Counted from the stretch's first letter, positions 25,256 through 34,793 are shown. The stretch is 64,000 nucleotides of DNA from Eubacterium_G segne (GCF_014287775.1 NZ_JACOOZ010000002.1:124001-188000); one strand, 5' to 3'. Numbers and translations are program-made. Notes: generated from the sequence alone by a model not told the origin.

Positions 25256-26236
25256 TTATTTATCTGCAGGGAATACAATATTTTGCTGTCTTCTTGCTTC
25301 ATCCATAACCTTAATGCACATTACGGAATACTTTATATGTTTGTCAGTAAACTCACCTTTATTAATAAGTTCTGCCCATTCTTCTGCCTCATATTCCAAA
25401 TTCAAATCCTTACATGGAATATTCTCTATGTTTTCTTCATAACCATCATTATATATTATTTTGATTTTTCTCGGATTTGGTATGTCCTCTATCAATATAG
25501 TTCCTTTTTCTCCCTGAATCTGGCTTGGAAGTCTTCCATTGGTAATCTTGGAATAGGAAATATCTGCTATCATACCGTCATATGCACAGGTTATTGTCCC
25601 CTGACCGTCTATACTGTCAGGAAGCATGGTAGCTGTTGCCTTTATTTCATCCGGCAATCCAAATAATTTTACTAACGGATGGACGCAATATACTCCAATA
25701 TCCATTAATGCTCCATTAGAAAATGACGGATTAAAGGCATTTTCAATTATTCCGTTCTTGTATTTATCGTACCTGGATGAATACTGGCAATACCGAAACT
25801 CCACTCTTCTTACAGGCTCTATCTTTTTCATTGCATCTTTTATTGCCAAAAATCCCGGTGAATACACTGAACGCATGGCTTCCATTATAACCACATTGTT
25901 CTCTTTAGCTAACCGGCATAACTCATTAAGTTCTCTTAAATTGCTGGTAATGGTCTTTTCTATCATTACATGTTTTTTGTTTTTTATCATAAGCCGTGCC
26001 TGTTCATAATGCAAAGAATTAGGACTTGCAATATATACCGCATCTACATCCTTTGATTTTGCTAATTCTTCTAAATTACCAAAAATAAGATTTCCATTAT
26101 GCTCTTTGGCAAATTTTTCTGCTTTTTCAATGTTTCTGGAATATGTTCCGTTATATTGCAGCCCCTCTACCTGTGCCGCACATTTTAAAAACCATTCAAC
26201 CACAAAATTTGTACCTATTGTTGCAAATCTAATCAT
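25256..26236 (-). CDS. Gfo/Idh/MocA-family oxidoreductase
   Basis: A 326-aa NAD(P)-dependent dehydrogenase. The N-terminal Rossmann domain begins FATIGTNFVVEWF (the usual GxGxxG is reduced to GTN), followed by DAVYIASPNSLHYEQA. The normally invariant EKP reads EKT (MIEKTITSN), and the C-terminal domain has FSNGALMDIGVYCVHPL. The substrate is probably a sugar or cyclitol, but it cannot be told from sequence. It lies between the pdaA-like gene and rlmB with small gaps and no obvious pathway partner. Confidence 0.88.
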   Translation of the reverse strand: MIRFATIGTNFVVEWFLKCAAQVEGLQYNGTYSRNIEKAEKFAKEHNGNLIFGNLEELAKSKDVDAVYIASPNSLHYEQARLMIKNKKHVMIEKTITSNLRELNELCRLAKENNVVIMEAMRSVYSPGFLAIKDAMKKIEPVRRVEFRYCQYSSRYDKYKNGIIENAFNPSFSNGALMDIGVYCVHPLVKLFGLPDEIKATATMLPDSIDGQGTITCAYDGMIADISYSKITNGRLPSQIQGEKGTILIEDIPNPRKIKIIYNDGYEENIENIPCKDLNLEYEAEEWAELINKGEFTDKHIKYSVMCIKVMDEARRQQNIVFPADK

Positions 26237-26298
26237 ATGTTATCCTCCAATAATTGTATTAAAAATGCACCATATTTCTATGATGCTTTTTTAATTAT

Positions 26299-27039
26299 TT
26301 ATTTTAATCTCTGTCTCACTATTTCATATGCCAAAACCCCTGCTGCTACCGAAGCATTAAGAGAATCGATATCCCCAAACATTGGCACCTTTGCAATAAA
26401 ATCACATTTTTCCTTTACAAGGCGGCTTACACCTTTTCCCTCGTTTCCTATTACCAGGCCTATTGGTCCCTTTAAATCAAGGTCGTACATTGTTGTGCCA
26501 TCCATATCTGCACACACAAACCACAATCCCTTTTCTTTAAGTTCCTCAATGGTTTTAGAAATATTTGTAACCTTTGCTACCGGGGTATAATTAATGGCTC
26601 CTGCTGATGCCTTAACTACTGTTGCCGTAAGCCCTGATGCCCTGTGTTTTGGAATAATAACTCCGTGAGCCCCTGCTAAATTAGCTGTTCTTATAATTGC
26701 CCCTAAGTTATGCGGGTCTTCAATATCATCTAAAATAATAACAAAAGGCTGCTCACCTTTATCCTCTGCCTTTTTTAAAATATCCTCAACTGACCCGTAT
26801 TCGTAAGCTGCAATATATGCAATGACTCCCTGATGTTTTCCTGTTTCTGACATCTGGTCAAGTCTTTCTCTTTTTACATAGTTAATAACAGTACCCTGCT
26901 TTTTGGCCTCCCTAAGCACCGTATTCATAGAGCCTTCCTTACAATGCTCTAAAACAAAAAGCTTGTCTATGGTTTTACCTGCGCGAAAAGCCTCAATTAC
27001 GGCATTTCTTCCCTCTATTACAAATTCCTCGTATCTCAT
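26299..27039 (-). CDS. rlmB: 23S rRNA (guanosine-2'-O-)-methyltransferase RlmB
   Basis: A 246-aa SpoU/TrmH-family (SPOUT) enzyme with an N-terminal substrate-binding domain (VIEGRNAVIEAFRAG) and the knotted SAM-binding domain: DIEDPHNLGAIIRTA (motif 1), LVIGNEGKGVSRL (motif 2) and VPMFGDIDSLNASVAAGV (motif 3). Expected target: G2251 of 23S rRNA. It is 10 bases after mrnC in the cysS-mrnC-rlmB order that is conserved in Firmicutes. Confidence 0.95.
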   Translation of the reverse strand: MRYEEFVIEGRNAVIEAFRAGKTIDKLFVLEHCKEGSMNTVLREAKKQGTVINYVKRERLDQMSETGKHQGVIAYIAAYEYGSVEDILKKAEDKGEQPFVIILDDIEDPHNLGAIIRTANLAGAHGVIIPKHRASGLTATVVKASAGAINYTPVAKVTNISKTIEELKEKGLWFVCADMDGTTMYDLDLKGPIGLVIGNEGKGVSRLVKEKCDFIAKVPMFGDIDSLNASVAAGVLAYEIVRQRLK

Positions 27040-27049
27040 TATAACCTCT

Positions 27050-27499
27050 TTATACTTCTTTAATATTATCCTGCTTAAAAAGTTCTATACCGGTTTTCAT
27101 AAGCTCCATCATTCTGTCTGACTGTCCACTTAAATAAAGCCAGCCCATAAGAGCTTCAAATCCCGTTGCTACCCTGTAATCTGACATAGAGGCATTTTTT
27201 GCTCTTGTAACAGCCTTTGCGTTACGCCCTCTTTTATATATGGACTTTTCCTCTTCTGTCAGCATATCCATTATTAAATGAATCATTTTTGCCTGACTTT
27301 GTGCCTTTACCAGTTGGGAAGATGCCTTATGTATTTTGTTTACCTGTCTGTTAGCCTCATCTACAATAATGGTTCTTACTACAATTTCGTAAATGCCATC
27401 TCCAATATAGGCAAGGGTCAAAGGAGAATAATCATTTACATTAATCTCCTTTAACTCCATCTTCTTTCTAATTATTCCAAACAAATCCGGTTCCATCAT
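27050..27499 (-). CDS. mrnC: Mini-ribonuclease 3
   Basis: A dsRNase of the RNase III catalytic fold without a dsRNA-binding domain; it matures 23S rRNA ends. Motifs: LTLAYIGDGIYEIVVR (catalytic Asp), KIHKASSQLVKAQSQA, RGRNAKA and YRVATGFEALMGWLYL. The frame extends to 27577 inside cysS, but AGGA lies just before two adjacent ATG codons at 27499 and 27496, and the protein from there (about 149 aa) matches the family length. It begins 7 bases after the cysS stop. Confidence 0.93.
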   Translation of the reverse strand: MMEPDLFGIIRKKMELKEINVNDYSPLTLAYIGDGIYEIVVRTIIVDEANRQVNKIHKASSQLVKAQSQAKMIHLIMDMLTEEEKSIYKRGRNAKAVTRAKNASMSDYRVATGFEALMGWLYLSGQSDRMMELMKTGIELFKQDNIKEV

Positions 27500-27506
27500 A
27501 TATTTC

Positions 27507-28919
27507 CTAACTTCTGCTCCACTTTGTTCCTTCTCTTGTATCCTTAAGGATAATTCCCTTAGCTGCCAGTTCATCACGTATGCTGTCTGCTAATGCAAAA
27601 TCTCTGTCTTTTTTAGCCTGGGCACGTTTTGCAATCATTTCTTCAATGTAGCCCTCATCCCCTACTTCCTTTTCTTCCTTTTCAAGGATGATTCCAAGAA
27701 CATCACAAAGCCTGCTTAATACATCATATAATGACTTGGCAAATTTTTTGGATGAATTATCACCTAAATTACTGTTAGAAAATTTTACAAGCTCAAATAC
27801 TGCTGTAATGGCGTTTGCCGTATTGCAATCATCATCCATTGCATCTTCAAACTTAGTTACAAATACCTTTGCATCATTTAACAGTTTCTCTTCTTCCTGA
27901 GAAATAGCACCAGCTTTTCCATTAGACATAACTTCCCTGATTTTTTCTCCGGCAGTTACTATTCTCTCTAATCCATTCTTTGCTGCTTCCATTAATGAAT
28001 CGCTAAAGTTAAGGGGACTTCTATAATGGGCGCTAAGCATGAAAAATCTAAGTACCTGCAAGTCATATTTTTCTGCAATATCTCTTACTGTAAAGAAATT
28101 TCCAAGAGATTTTGACATTTTTTTATTGTCAATATTTAAAAATCCATTGTGCATCCAGTATTTTGAAAAGCAACATCCGTTAGCTGCCTCGCTTTGGGCA
28201 ATTTCATTTTCATGATGTGGGAAAATCAAATCCTCACCACCTGCATGGATATCTATTTCGTCTCCTAAATACTTTTTAGACATTACTGAACACTCAATAT
28301 GCCATCCCGGTCTTCCCTCACTCCAAGGTGATGGCCATGCCGGCTCTCCCTCTTTCTTTGGCTTCCACAAAACAAAGTCTAAAGGATCTTCCTTTGATTC
28401 CTCTCCTGCTACCTTAATATCTCTGTGTCCTGCCTCTAAATCATCTATATTCTTCTTTGATAATTTTCCGTAATCACTAAACTTTCTTGTTCTGTAATAA
28501 ACAGTTCCGTTAGAATCATATGCGTAACCCTTGTCAATTAACGTTTTAATCATATCAATCATGCCATCAATTTCCTGAGTGGCAAGTGGATGTGTTGTAG
28601 CAGGTTTAACATTCATTCCTGCCATATCTTTTTTACATTCTTTTATATATCTCTGGGATACTTCCTCAGCGGTGCTTCCCTCTTCAATTGCCTTTTTAAT
28701 GATTTTATCATCTACATCGGTGAAGTTAGAAACATAATTAACCTCATATCCCTTATACTCTAAATATCTTCTGAAAGTATCAAATATAATCATAGGTCTT
28801 GCGTTTCCTATGTGTATAAGATTATACACTGTAGGTCCACATACATACATTCTTACCTTACCTTCCTCTATAGGAACAAATTCTTCTTTTTTTCTCGATA
28901 ATGTGTTATAAATCTTCAT
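27507..28919 (-). CDS. cysS: Cysteinyl-tRNA synthetase
   Basis: A 470-aa class I aminoacyl-tRNA synthetase. It has the HIGH-type HIGNARP, Zn-binding Cys/His (MYVCGPTVYN; WHIECSVMS; HHENEIAQSE), the KMSKSLGN loop and a C-terminal DALR/tRNA-binding region. An ATG at 28937 overlaps the stop of the upstream GNAT gene, but AAGGAG six bases before the ATG at 28919 marks the more likely start. It precedes mrnC and rlmB. Confidence 0.96.
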   Translation of the reverse strand: MKIYNTLSRKKEEFVPIEEGKVRMYVCGPTVYNLIHIGNARPMIIFDTFRRYLEYKGYEVNYVSNFTDVDDKIIKKAIEEGSTAEEVSQRYIKECKKDMAGMNVKPATTHPLATQEIDGMIDMIKTLIDKGYAYDSNGTVYYRTRKFSDYGKLSKKNIDDLEAGHRDIKVAGEESKEDPLDFVLWKPKKEGEPAWPSPWSEGRPGWHIECSVMSKKYLGDEIDIHAGGEDLIFPHHENEIAQSEAANGCCFSKYWMHNGFLNIDNKKMSKSLGNFFTVRDIAEKYDLQVLRFFMLSAHYRSPLNFSDSLMEAAKNGLERIVTAGEKIREVMSNGKAGAISQEEEKLLNDAKVFVTKFEDAMDDDCNTANAITAVFELVKFSNSNLGDNSSKKFAKSLYDVLSRLCDVLGIILEKEEKEVGDEGYIEEMIAKRAQAKKDRDFALADSIRDELAAKGIILKDTREGTKWSRS

Positions 28920-28936
28920 TTTGTACTCCTTATCCA

Positions 28937-29956
28937 TTAAACGTAATCATTTATAAAAAAGCTGTCTTTTCTACATACTGCCGGCAATCCCGGAATCAAC
29001 TTATACCCAAATATATGTGCAGTAAGTTCGCCTATTCCTATGTCAAAATCAGGCTCACCCTCTATATCCTTTTCAGACTTCTTTTCTAATTTTATACTTC
29101 CATGTTTTTGTGTCATAACAAAATAACCGTTATTCTCATCTAAAATAGGATCTGTTATTTTAAACACAATCTCATCTATGTTTTTAAATTCAAACATCCT
29201 TAGGGTTTTTCTTATATTTATTATTCTTGCCATAACATATGGCTTTCTTACATCACTTTCCCAACTTAAAGATTGTATGCTGCTATCTAAAACTTCCTCA
29301 AATATTTCATGGTCAATCCATATTCTATATCCCACAATAACTTTATTTTCCACGTATATGTCAATATGTCCGCCTTCAACATCTATAAGTTCTTTTATTC
29401 TTTTGAAATACTCCACATCCTTTGACACTACCACGCTATACTTATTATAGGCTGTTGACTGGGCAAAAATTGATAATTTCACCAAATCACTGTTATCTGC
29501 CTTTCTTAATATAAGTGAATGAGTTGCCTTCCTCCTATGCTCCGTAGGAGTTATCTCAAATTTGTCCATAACATAATTAAAGCCAAATCTCTCATATATG
29601 GCGGCATTATTTTCATCTGATGGAATAAGATAAGTAAATGCATCCATGTTTTCGTACATTTTCTTTAAAACTTCATTGAAGATTTCGTGCATATAACCTT
29701 TGTTCCTGTAGCCTGCAAATGTCCCCACTGCGTATATATACATTACATTGGTCTTAAGGGAACCCACAACCAGATTTTTAGGGATAAGGTGAAGTGCATA
29801 CACAATTTTCCCATCCTGCTCATTTACCACCACTTCATTATGTGGCAGACACTTTGAAAAATAATAATCAGTAAATTCTTTTCCATCCTCACTGAAACAA
29901 TGTTCATAAAGGGGTCTGATATTTAGTTTCTCAAAACTTTCCAACAATCTAATCAT
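28937..29956 (-). CDS. GNAT-family N-acetyltransferase
   Basis: A 339-aa protein with an N-terminal GNAT domain (VGTFAGYRNKGYMHEIF is the acetyl-CoA pyrophosphate loop; AIYERFGFNY is the C-terminal strand-helix). It continues into a longer C-terminal part like the Eis-type multi-domain acetyltransferases. The substrate is unknown. It is downstream of an LPG-synthase-like gene, whose C-terminal domain is also GNAT-fold, so two acyl/aminoacyl-transferase folds lie side by side. Confidence 0.85.
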   Translation of the reverse strand: MIRLLESFEKLNIRPLYEHCFSEDGKEFTDYYFSKCLPHNEVVVNEQDGKIVYALHLIPKNLVVGSLKTNVMYIYAVGTFAGYRNKGYMHEIFNEVLKKMYENMDAFTYLIPSDENNAAIYERFGFNYVMDKFEITPTEHRRKATHSLILRKADNSDLVKLSIFAQSTAYNKYSVVVSKDVEYFKRIKELIDVEGGHIDIYVENKVIVGYRIWIDHEIFEEVLDSSIQSLSWESDVRKPYVMARIINIRKTLRMFEFKNIDEIVFKITDPILDENNGYFVMTQKHGSIKLEKKSEKDIEGEPDFDIGIGELTAHIFGYKLIPGLPAVCRKDSFFINDYV

Positions 29957-29971
29957 ATTAATAACTCTCTC

Positions 29972-30883
29972 TTATTTTTGAATTATAGTATATTTTTCAA
30001 TCATATATATAGGATTATATGACTCCTTTGACTTTCTTAGTCCATCAAGTCCCATATCATCCTCGCGGTTTACTTTTCCTGCCATGGGGAAAACTTCCTT
30101 TAAAAACTCGCTACATATATACTGATACAATCCTCTTATGTTATGGTCGGCTTTTTCCACCGGTATATACACCATGTCCTCTTCTTTATAATAATTTCCA
30201 ATGGTAAACGCCTTTAATTCGCCATCAATGTAGACACCTGCCATCTTATAATCCAGATATTCCTCATTATCCAATAAAAACTTTACACCCTTTGCTTCAC
30301 TATCAATAAATTCATGCTCCTGTGAATGCTCCTTGGTTATTTTCCATTTATCAATAAAATCAAGAATCTCTTTTTCGTTATTTTTAGTTAATATTTTAAA
30401 CTCATATCGTCCCTCATAATCCCTTTTAAAAGCATTTAAATGATTTTTCTTGCCATGATATTTTTTACCGCTGAAAGTTCTTAATTTTTCAGCATCATAT
30501 ATATAATCAAAATATGTCCTATCAGGGACTACCACGTATTCATCCTTAGGTAAATCAAGAATCTCCACTGCCTCTTTATCCACCACATACATAGTTAGTT
30601 TCTTTTTCAGGCAATTATTAAAATACTCCTGAGTTTCTAAAAAACACTCCCTTAAATCCTCATTTCTGCAACAGGGAATGGCTGAATAAAACTGTCCATC
30701 CTCGCTTTTCGCCACCCACATAAGTCCTTTGTCGGTAGTAAAATACTTAGTAGGGTAACAATTCTCCCATAGATATAAATCCAAAAGATTGCTGTCTGCT
30801 GCCTGAGGTCTTCTCATTCTGTAATATTTATCAAGTAATTTATAATCTTCAACTTTAATAGTTTTTAAATTATACGTTTTCAT
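29972..30883 (-). CDS. DUF2156 / LPG-synthase C-terminal-like protein
   Basis: A 303-aa protein of the phosphatidylglycerol-lysyltransferase C-terminal (DUF2156) type, a double-GNAT fold that in MprF uses aminoacyl-tRNA. Typical features are the SNLLDLYLWENCYPTKYF start, FSGKKYHGKKNHLNAFKRDY in the middle and NREDDMGLDGLRKSKESYNP near the end. There is no flippase or other membrane segment, so it is a soluble stand-alone version. Its start overlaps the ispF 3' end by 14 bases. What it aminoacylates, if anything, is unknown. Confidence 0.85.
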   Translation of the reverse strand: MKTYNLKTIKVEDYKLLDKYYRMRRPQAADSNLLDLYLWENCYPTKYFTTDKGLMWVAKSEDGQFYSAIPCCRNEDLRECFLETQEYFNNCLKKKLTMYVVDKEAVEILDLPKDEYVVVPDRTYFDYIYDAEKLRTFSGKKYHGKKNHLNAFKRDYEGRYEFKILTKNNEKEILDFIDKWKITKEHSQEHEFIDSEAKGVKFLLDNEEYLDYKMAGVYIDGELKAFTIGNYYKEEDMVYIPVEKADHNIRGLYQYICSEFLKEVFPMAGKVNREDDMGLDGLRKSKESYNPIYMIEKYTIIQK

Positions 30884-31358
30884 TTAAACCTTCTTCTAAT
30901 AAAGCTATAGCCTGTGAGGATATTCCAAGACCTTCACCTGTAAATCCCAATCCTTCCTCAGTTGTGGCTTTAATACATACTCTGCTTTCTTCGATATTTA
31001 ATGCTTTGGCAACATTTTTTACCATTTCATCCCTAAAAGGTGCAAGCTTTGGTTTCTGGCAAATTATTGTTGCATCTATATTTCCAATCTTAAAATTATT
31101 CTCTCTTAACAATTCCCCTACGTGATGTAAAAGTTTAATGCTTGATATTCCCTTATATCTGTCATCCGTATCGGGAAAATGCTTTCCTATATCCCCTAAT
31201 GCTGCAGCTCCTAACAGAGCATCCATTATGGCATGAACTACCACATCTGCATCTGAATGTCCTAACAAACCTTTTTCGTATGGAATATCAACTCCTCCTA
31301 ATATTAATTTTCTATCTTCAACCAGCTTATGGACATCATATCCCATTCCTATTCTCAT
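30870..31358 (-). CDS. ispF: 2-C-methyl-D-erythritol 2,4-cyclodiphosphate synthase
   Basis: A 162-aa trimeric zinc enzyme of the MEP pathway. Metal ligands are in GMGYDVHKL (DxH) and in LLGHSDADVVVHAIMDALLGA; the FPDTD segment and the KATTEEGLGFTGEGLGI C-terminus are present. The frame opens at 31370, but GGAGG sits just before the ATG at 31358, which gives the normal MRIGMGYDVH start. It leads the ispF-DUF2156-GNAT-cysS-mrnC-rlmB run, since gaps are small or overlapping. Confidence 0.96.
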   Translation of the reverse strand: MRIGMGYDVHKLVEDRKLILGGVDIPYEKGLLGHSDADVVVHAIMDALLGAAALGDIGKHFPDTDDRYKGISSIKLLHHVGELLRENNFKIGNIDATIICQKPKLAPFRDEMVKNVAKALNIEESRVCIKATTEEGLGFTGEGLGISSQAIALLEEGLNENV

Positions 31359-31420
31359 GTGTACCTCCATAGGGTAATACCCGAATAGTTAGTATACCAC
31401 AGTTTCTAATTATTATAAAG

Positions 31421-31447
31421 AAAAAAGTACCGACTATTCGGTACTTT
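31421..31447 (-). terminator. Terminator of the tRNA operon
   Basis: A 9-bp perfect stem (AAAGTACCG / CGGTACTTT) with a 6-base loop is followed on the minus strand by TTTTTTC. It lies 10 bases past the tRNA-Met 3' end. Confidence 0.88.
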
Positions 31448-31456
31448 CTCATCTAA

Positions 31457-31530
31457 TAGCGAGAGGGGGATTCGAACCCTCGACACCACGGGTATGAACC
31501 GTGTGCTCTAGCCAACTGAGCTATCTCGCC
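31457..31530 (-). tRNA. tRNA-Met (CAU), elongator type
   Basis: A 74-nt cloverleaf on the minus strand: acceptor GGCGAGA/TCTCGCT, D-arm with AGCTCAGTTGG, anticodon stem-loop CACGG-TTCATAC-CCGTG (anticodon CAU), T-arm GAGGGTTCGAATCCCCCTC and discriminator A. The paired 1-72 position argues against initiator fMet. A lysidine-modified Ile tRNA also carries CAU and cannot be fully excluded. CCA is not encoded. Confidence 0.9.
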
Positions 31531-31561
31531 AAATATTAAATTCGCATCTTTTGAAAATGAA

Positions 31562-31634
31562 TGGGACCTACAGGGCTCGAACCTGTGACCCCCTGCTTGT
31601 AAGGCAGATGCTCTCCCAGCTGAGCTAAGATCCC
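31562..31634 (-). tRNA. tRNA-Val (UAC)
   Basis: A 73-nt cloverleaf: acceptor GGGATCT/AGGTCCC, D-arm TTAGCTCAGCTGGGAGAGC, anticodon loop CTTACAA (anticodon UAC, reads GUN valine codons) and T-arm CAGGTTCGAGCCCTG. It is first in the two-tRNA operon. It is the kind of tRNA that the valS T-box (54690-54954) would sense. Confidence 0.95.
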
Positions 31635-31658
31635 ATACAGAATTCAAACTGCCTTATT

Positions 31659-31687
31659 AATATATACGTTTATCCAATTATTGTCAA
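31659..31687 (-). promoter_or_regulatory. Promoter of the tRNA operon
   Basis: On the minus strand perfect TTGACA (31682-31687), a 17-base spacer and TATATT (31659-31664). The start point would fall about 15 bases before tRNA-Val. Confidence 0.75.
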
Positions 31688-31704
31688 GCACTTTTTTTAT
31701 TTTT

Positions 31705-33840
31705 TTAAAATTTCATTGACAATTGTATTCTCTTCCTCTCTTTATCAACACTTAATACCCTTACATTTACCACATCACCGACAGACACTACATCCAATGG
31801 ATGTTTTATATATTTATCACTCATTTCTGATATATGAACAAGTCCGTCCTGATGAACTCCTATATCTACAAAGGCACCAAAATCAATAACGTTTCTCACT
31901 GTTCCCTTTAATTCCATACCTTCCTTTAAATCATCAAAGTCTAATACATCGCTTTTTAGTATCGGCTTTGGCATTTCATCTCTTGGATCCCTTGCAGGGC
32001 GTTCCATTTCCAATATCATATCCTTAAGAGTGATTTTATCTGTTCCTATTTCTTCAGCCACACTATTATAATCCTTAACATCCTTTGAGATTTTCACCTG
32101 TCCGGATATAATATCTGATGTAGTATATCCATATTTCTTAAGAAGCTTCTTTGCGGCAGCATAGCTTTCAGGATGAACACTTGTGTAATCTAAAGGTTCT
32201 ATGCCGTCTCTTATTCTCATAAATCCCGCACACTGTTCAAATGCCTTTGGGCCTAATTTTGAAACCTTAAGCAATTCCTTTCTGCTGTTAAACTGTCCGT
32301 TTTCTTCTCTATATTCCACAATATTTTTTGCCAGAGTTTTGTTTATTCCTGAAATATATTCCAAAAGGGGAGCTGATGCAGTATTTAAATCAACACCAAC
32401 ACTGTTGACACAATCCTCCACTACGTTTCCAAGAGTTTCTTCTAACTTTTTCTGGTTCATGTCATGCTGATACTGCCCTACACCTATAGCCTTTGGCTCA
32501 ATTTTAACCAGCTCAGCCAAAGGATCCTGCAATCTTCTTGCCATAGATGTGGCACTTCTTTGACCTACATCAAAATTTGGAAATTCTTCTGTTGCCAGTT
32601 TACTGGCAGAATATACGGAGGCTCCCGCCTCATTTACAATAACATATTCTACCTTTGTAGGACATTCCTTAATAATATCCACAATAATTGCCTCTGATTC
32701 CCTTGATGCTGTTCCATTTCCAAGGGATATAAGACTAACATTATATTTTTTTATTATATCAAGAACAGCTTTCTTTGATTCTTCCACCTTATTTTGCGGT
32801 GCTGTAGGGAAAATAACTGTAGTGTATAATACCTTTCCTGTAGTATCAACCACTGCCAGCTTACAACCGGTTCTAAATGCCGGGTCCCATCCTAAAACAT
32901 TTTTTCCAATAATAGGCGGCTGCATAAGCAATTGCTTTAAGTTCTCACCAAATACATCAATTGCCCCATCTTCTGCTTTTTCCGTCAGGCTGTTTCTTAC
33001 TTCACGCTCAATTGCCGGCTTTATAAGACGCTTGTAACCATCTTCCACTGCGTCCTTTATAACCTGTGTAAAATCAGACTGTTTTGTTATAACCGCCTTA
33101 TTTAATGCCTTTATTATATTTTCATCAGGCATTTCAACCTTAACATTTAATACCTTTTCCTTTTCTCCGCGGTTAATTGCCAGTATTCTATGTCCTGGTA
33201 TTTTATTTACTCCCTCAACATAATCGTAATAATTTTCATATGGTGTTTTTTCTTCCGGATTTTTAGCAACAGACACTATTTCCCCATGTTTCATTACTGT
33301 ATTTCTAATGGCATCCCTAAACTCTGCATTATCTGAAACTGATTCTGCAATAATATCCTTTGCTCCCTGAATTGCATCATCAACGGTTTCCACACCTTTT
33401 TCTTTATTTACAAAAGCCTGTGCCTCTTTCTGGGGAGTTTTACTGCTTATCTGTGCCATAAAAATCATTGCCAAAGGTTCTAATCCCTTAGCTTTAGCTT
33501 CCGTGGCTCTTGTTTTTCGTTTTGGTCTGTAGGGTCTGTATATGTCATCCACTTCAACTATTGTCATAGCCTTTTCTATTTTTTTCAAAAGTTCAGGAGT
33601 CATTTTTCCCTGTTCCTCAATGGAAGCAATAACTGTGTTTTTCTTTTCCTCTAAATTTCTAAGATATTTCAATCTTTCATCTAAATCTCTTAGCTGTTCG
33701 TCATTTAATTCTCCCGTAACCGGTTTTCTGTATCTTGCAATAAAGGGAATTGTATTTCCTTCATCTATTAATTTCACTGCTGCCTCAACCTGCCATAATT
33801 TTACTTTTAATTCTTCTGCAATAATCCCGTTTATGTTCAT
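31705..33840 (-). CDS. tex: Tex-family S1 RNA-binding transcription accessory protein
   Basis: A 711-aa Tex/YqgF-core protein: N-terminal helical domain (WQVEAAVKLIDEGNTIPFIARYRK), a RuvC-like YqgF domain (GWDPAFRTGCKLAVVDTTGKV; LGNGTASRESE), helix-hairpin-helix motifs (VDLNTASAPLLEYISGI) and a C-terminal S1 domain (GTVRNVIDFGAFVDIGVHQ ... VDKERKRIQLSMKF). Tex binds RNA and acts with RNA polymerase. The ATG at 33849 is only about 2 bases from AAGGAA, so the ATG at 33840 is preferred. Confidence 0.95.
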   Translation of the reverse strand: MNINGIIAEELKVKLWQVEAAVKLIDEGNTIPFIARYRKPVTGELNDEQLRDLDERLKYLRNLEEKKNTVIASIEEQGKMTPELLKKIEKAMTIVEVDDIYRPYRPKRKTRATEAKAKGLEPLAMIFMAQISSKTPQKEAQAFVNKEKGVETVDDAIQGAKDIIAESVSDNAEFRDAIRNTVMKHGEIVSVAKNPEEKTPYENYYDYVEGVNKIPGHRILAINRGEKEKVLNVKVEMPDENIIKALNKAVITKQSDFTQVIKDAVEDGYKRLIKPAIEREVRNSLTEKAEDGAIDVFGENLKQLLMQPPIIGKNVLGWDPAFRTGCKLAVVDTTGKVLYTTVIFPTAPQNKVEESKKAVLDIIKKYNVSLISLGNGTASRESEAIIVDIIKECPTKVEYVIVNEAGASVYSASKLATEEFPNFDVGQRSATSMARRLQDPLAELVKIEPKAIGVGQYQHDMNQKKLEETLGNVVEDCVNSVGVDLNTASAPLLEYISGINKTLAKNIVEYREENGQFNSRKELLKVSKLGPKAFEQCAGFMRIRDGIEPLDYTSVHPESYAAAKKLLKKYGYTTSDIISGQVKISKDVKDYNSVAEEIGTDKITLKDMILEMERPARDPRDEMPKPILKSDVLDFDDLKEGMELKGTVRNVIDFGAFVDIGVHQDGLVHISEMSDKYIKHPLDVVSVGDVVNVRVLSVDKERKRIQLSMKF

Positions 33841-34064
33841 CTTTAACATTTCCTTCCATTTTGGTCATATAATATATTGTGTATAACTTTGTATTTTAAC
33901 TAAATACCTCTTTATTTTTCATTTTTACAATGTTATACTTTCCGTTGTATGTACTTTTTTACACACATACTTATTTTAACAGATAATTTTATTTTGTGTA
34001 AAAAAAATAGAGAGTTGGCACTGATTTATACTCTGAATTACAAATAAAAAACAGAAGGTTTCTT

Positions 34065-34793
34065 ATGATTAAATTAAAGAAAGAACTTCGTAAATATAAG
34101 CACATATGGCCGGTTATGTACGTGTTCATCTATATGCCCTGGTTTATTATGTTAGAAAAGAATATTTCGGCAGATTACCCGGGACTACATATTTTACATT
34201 GTCCCCTAGATGACATGATTCCTTTTTGTGAATGGTTCGTTATACCGTATTTGTTATGGTTTTTATATGTTCCGGCAGTTTTCGTTTTTCTGTTTTATCA
34301 TTCCAAAAACGAATTTTACAGAATTTGTGCATATGAATTTACGGGAATGACAATTGCACTTTTGGTATGTACCCTTTATCCCAACGGTCTTGAACTTAGA
34401 CTGGATAATGTGTCCAGAAGCAATATATTAATTGATTTGGTACATTTTTTATATGATAAGGATACACCAACCAATGTATGTCCAAGCATACATGTTTTTG
34501 CCACAATAGCAACTCATATATGTCTGGTTAAAAGCCCTCATATGAAGGAGCTGATACCGCGACAGACAATTAAACATCTGTCCCTTATACTATCTGTACT
34601 GATATGCTTATCTACCATGTTTTTAAAACAGCATTCGGTAATTGATGTTATATGCGGTATTCTTTTAGCAACGGTATTGTATTTTGTGGTATTTAAATGG
34701 TGGTTTAGAAATGTAGATTTTCCTGCTCCTGTGGTTAAAGACCCACATCAGCATCAGGTTTTATATTTTCTTAATAAAAGAAGAAAAAAATAA
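34065..34793 (+). CDS. PAP2-superfamily membrane phosphatase
   Basis: A 242-aa membrane protein with about six helices. PAP2 motif 2 is seen as PSIHVFATIATH (about residues 140-151) and a motif-3-like LKQHSVIDVICG with the His/Asp pair; a clear motif 1 (KxxxxxxRP) is absent. That pattern is the Aur1/inositolphosphotransferase-like branch of PAP2. It probably dephosphorylates or transfers a lipid phosphate; the substrate is unknown. AGAAGG is upstream of the ATG. It is monocistronic, divergent from tex and convergent with a glycosyltransferase. Confidence 0.85.
   Translation: MIKLKKELRKYKHIWPVMYVFIYMPWFIMLEKNISADYPGLHILHCPLDDMIPFCEWFVIPYLLWFLYVPAVFVFLFYHSKNEFYRICAYEFTGMTIALLVCTLYPNGLELRLDNVSRSNILIDLVHFLYDKDTPTNVCPSIHVFATIATHICLVKSPHMKELIPRQTIKHLSLILSVLICLSTMFLKQHSVIDVICGILLATVLYFVVFKWWFRNVDFPAPVVKDPHQHQVLYFLNKRRKK

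Noticed and set aside
25283..26009. Two 127-codon plus-strand frames in the Gfo/Idh gene
   Set aside because: Both overlap a clear oxidoreductase on the other strand and lack an RBS; hydrophobic content is the reverse complement effect of AT-rich codons.
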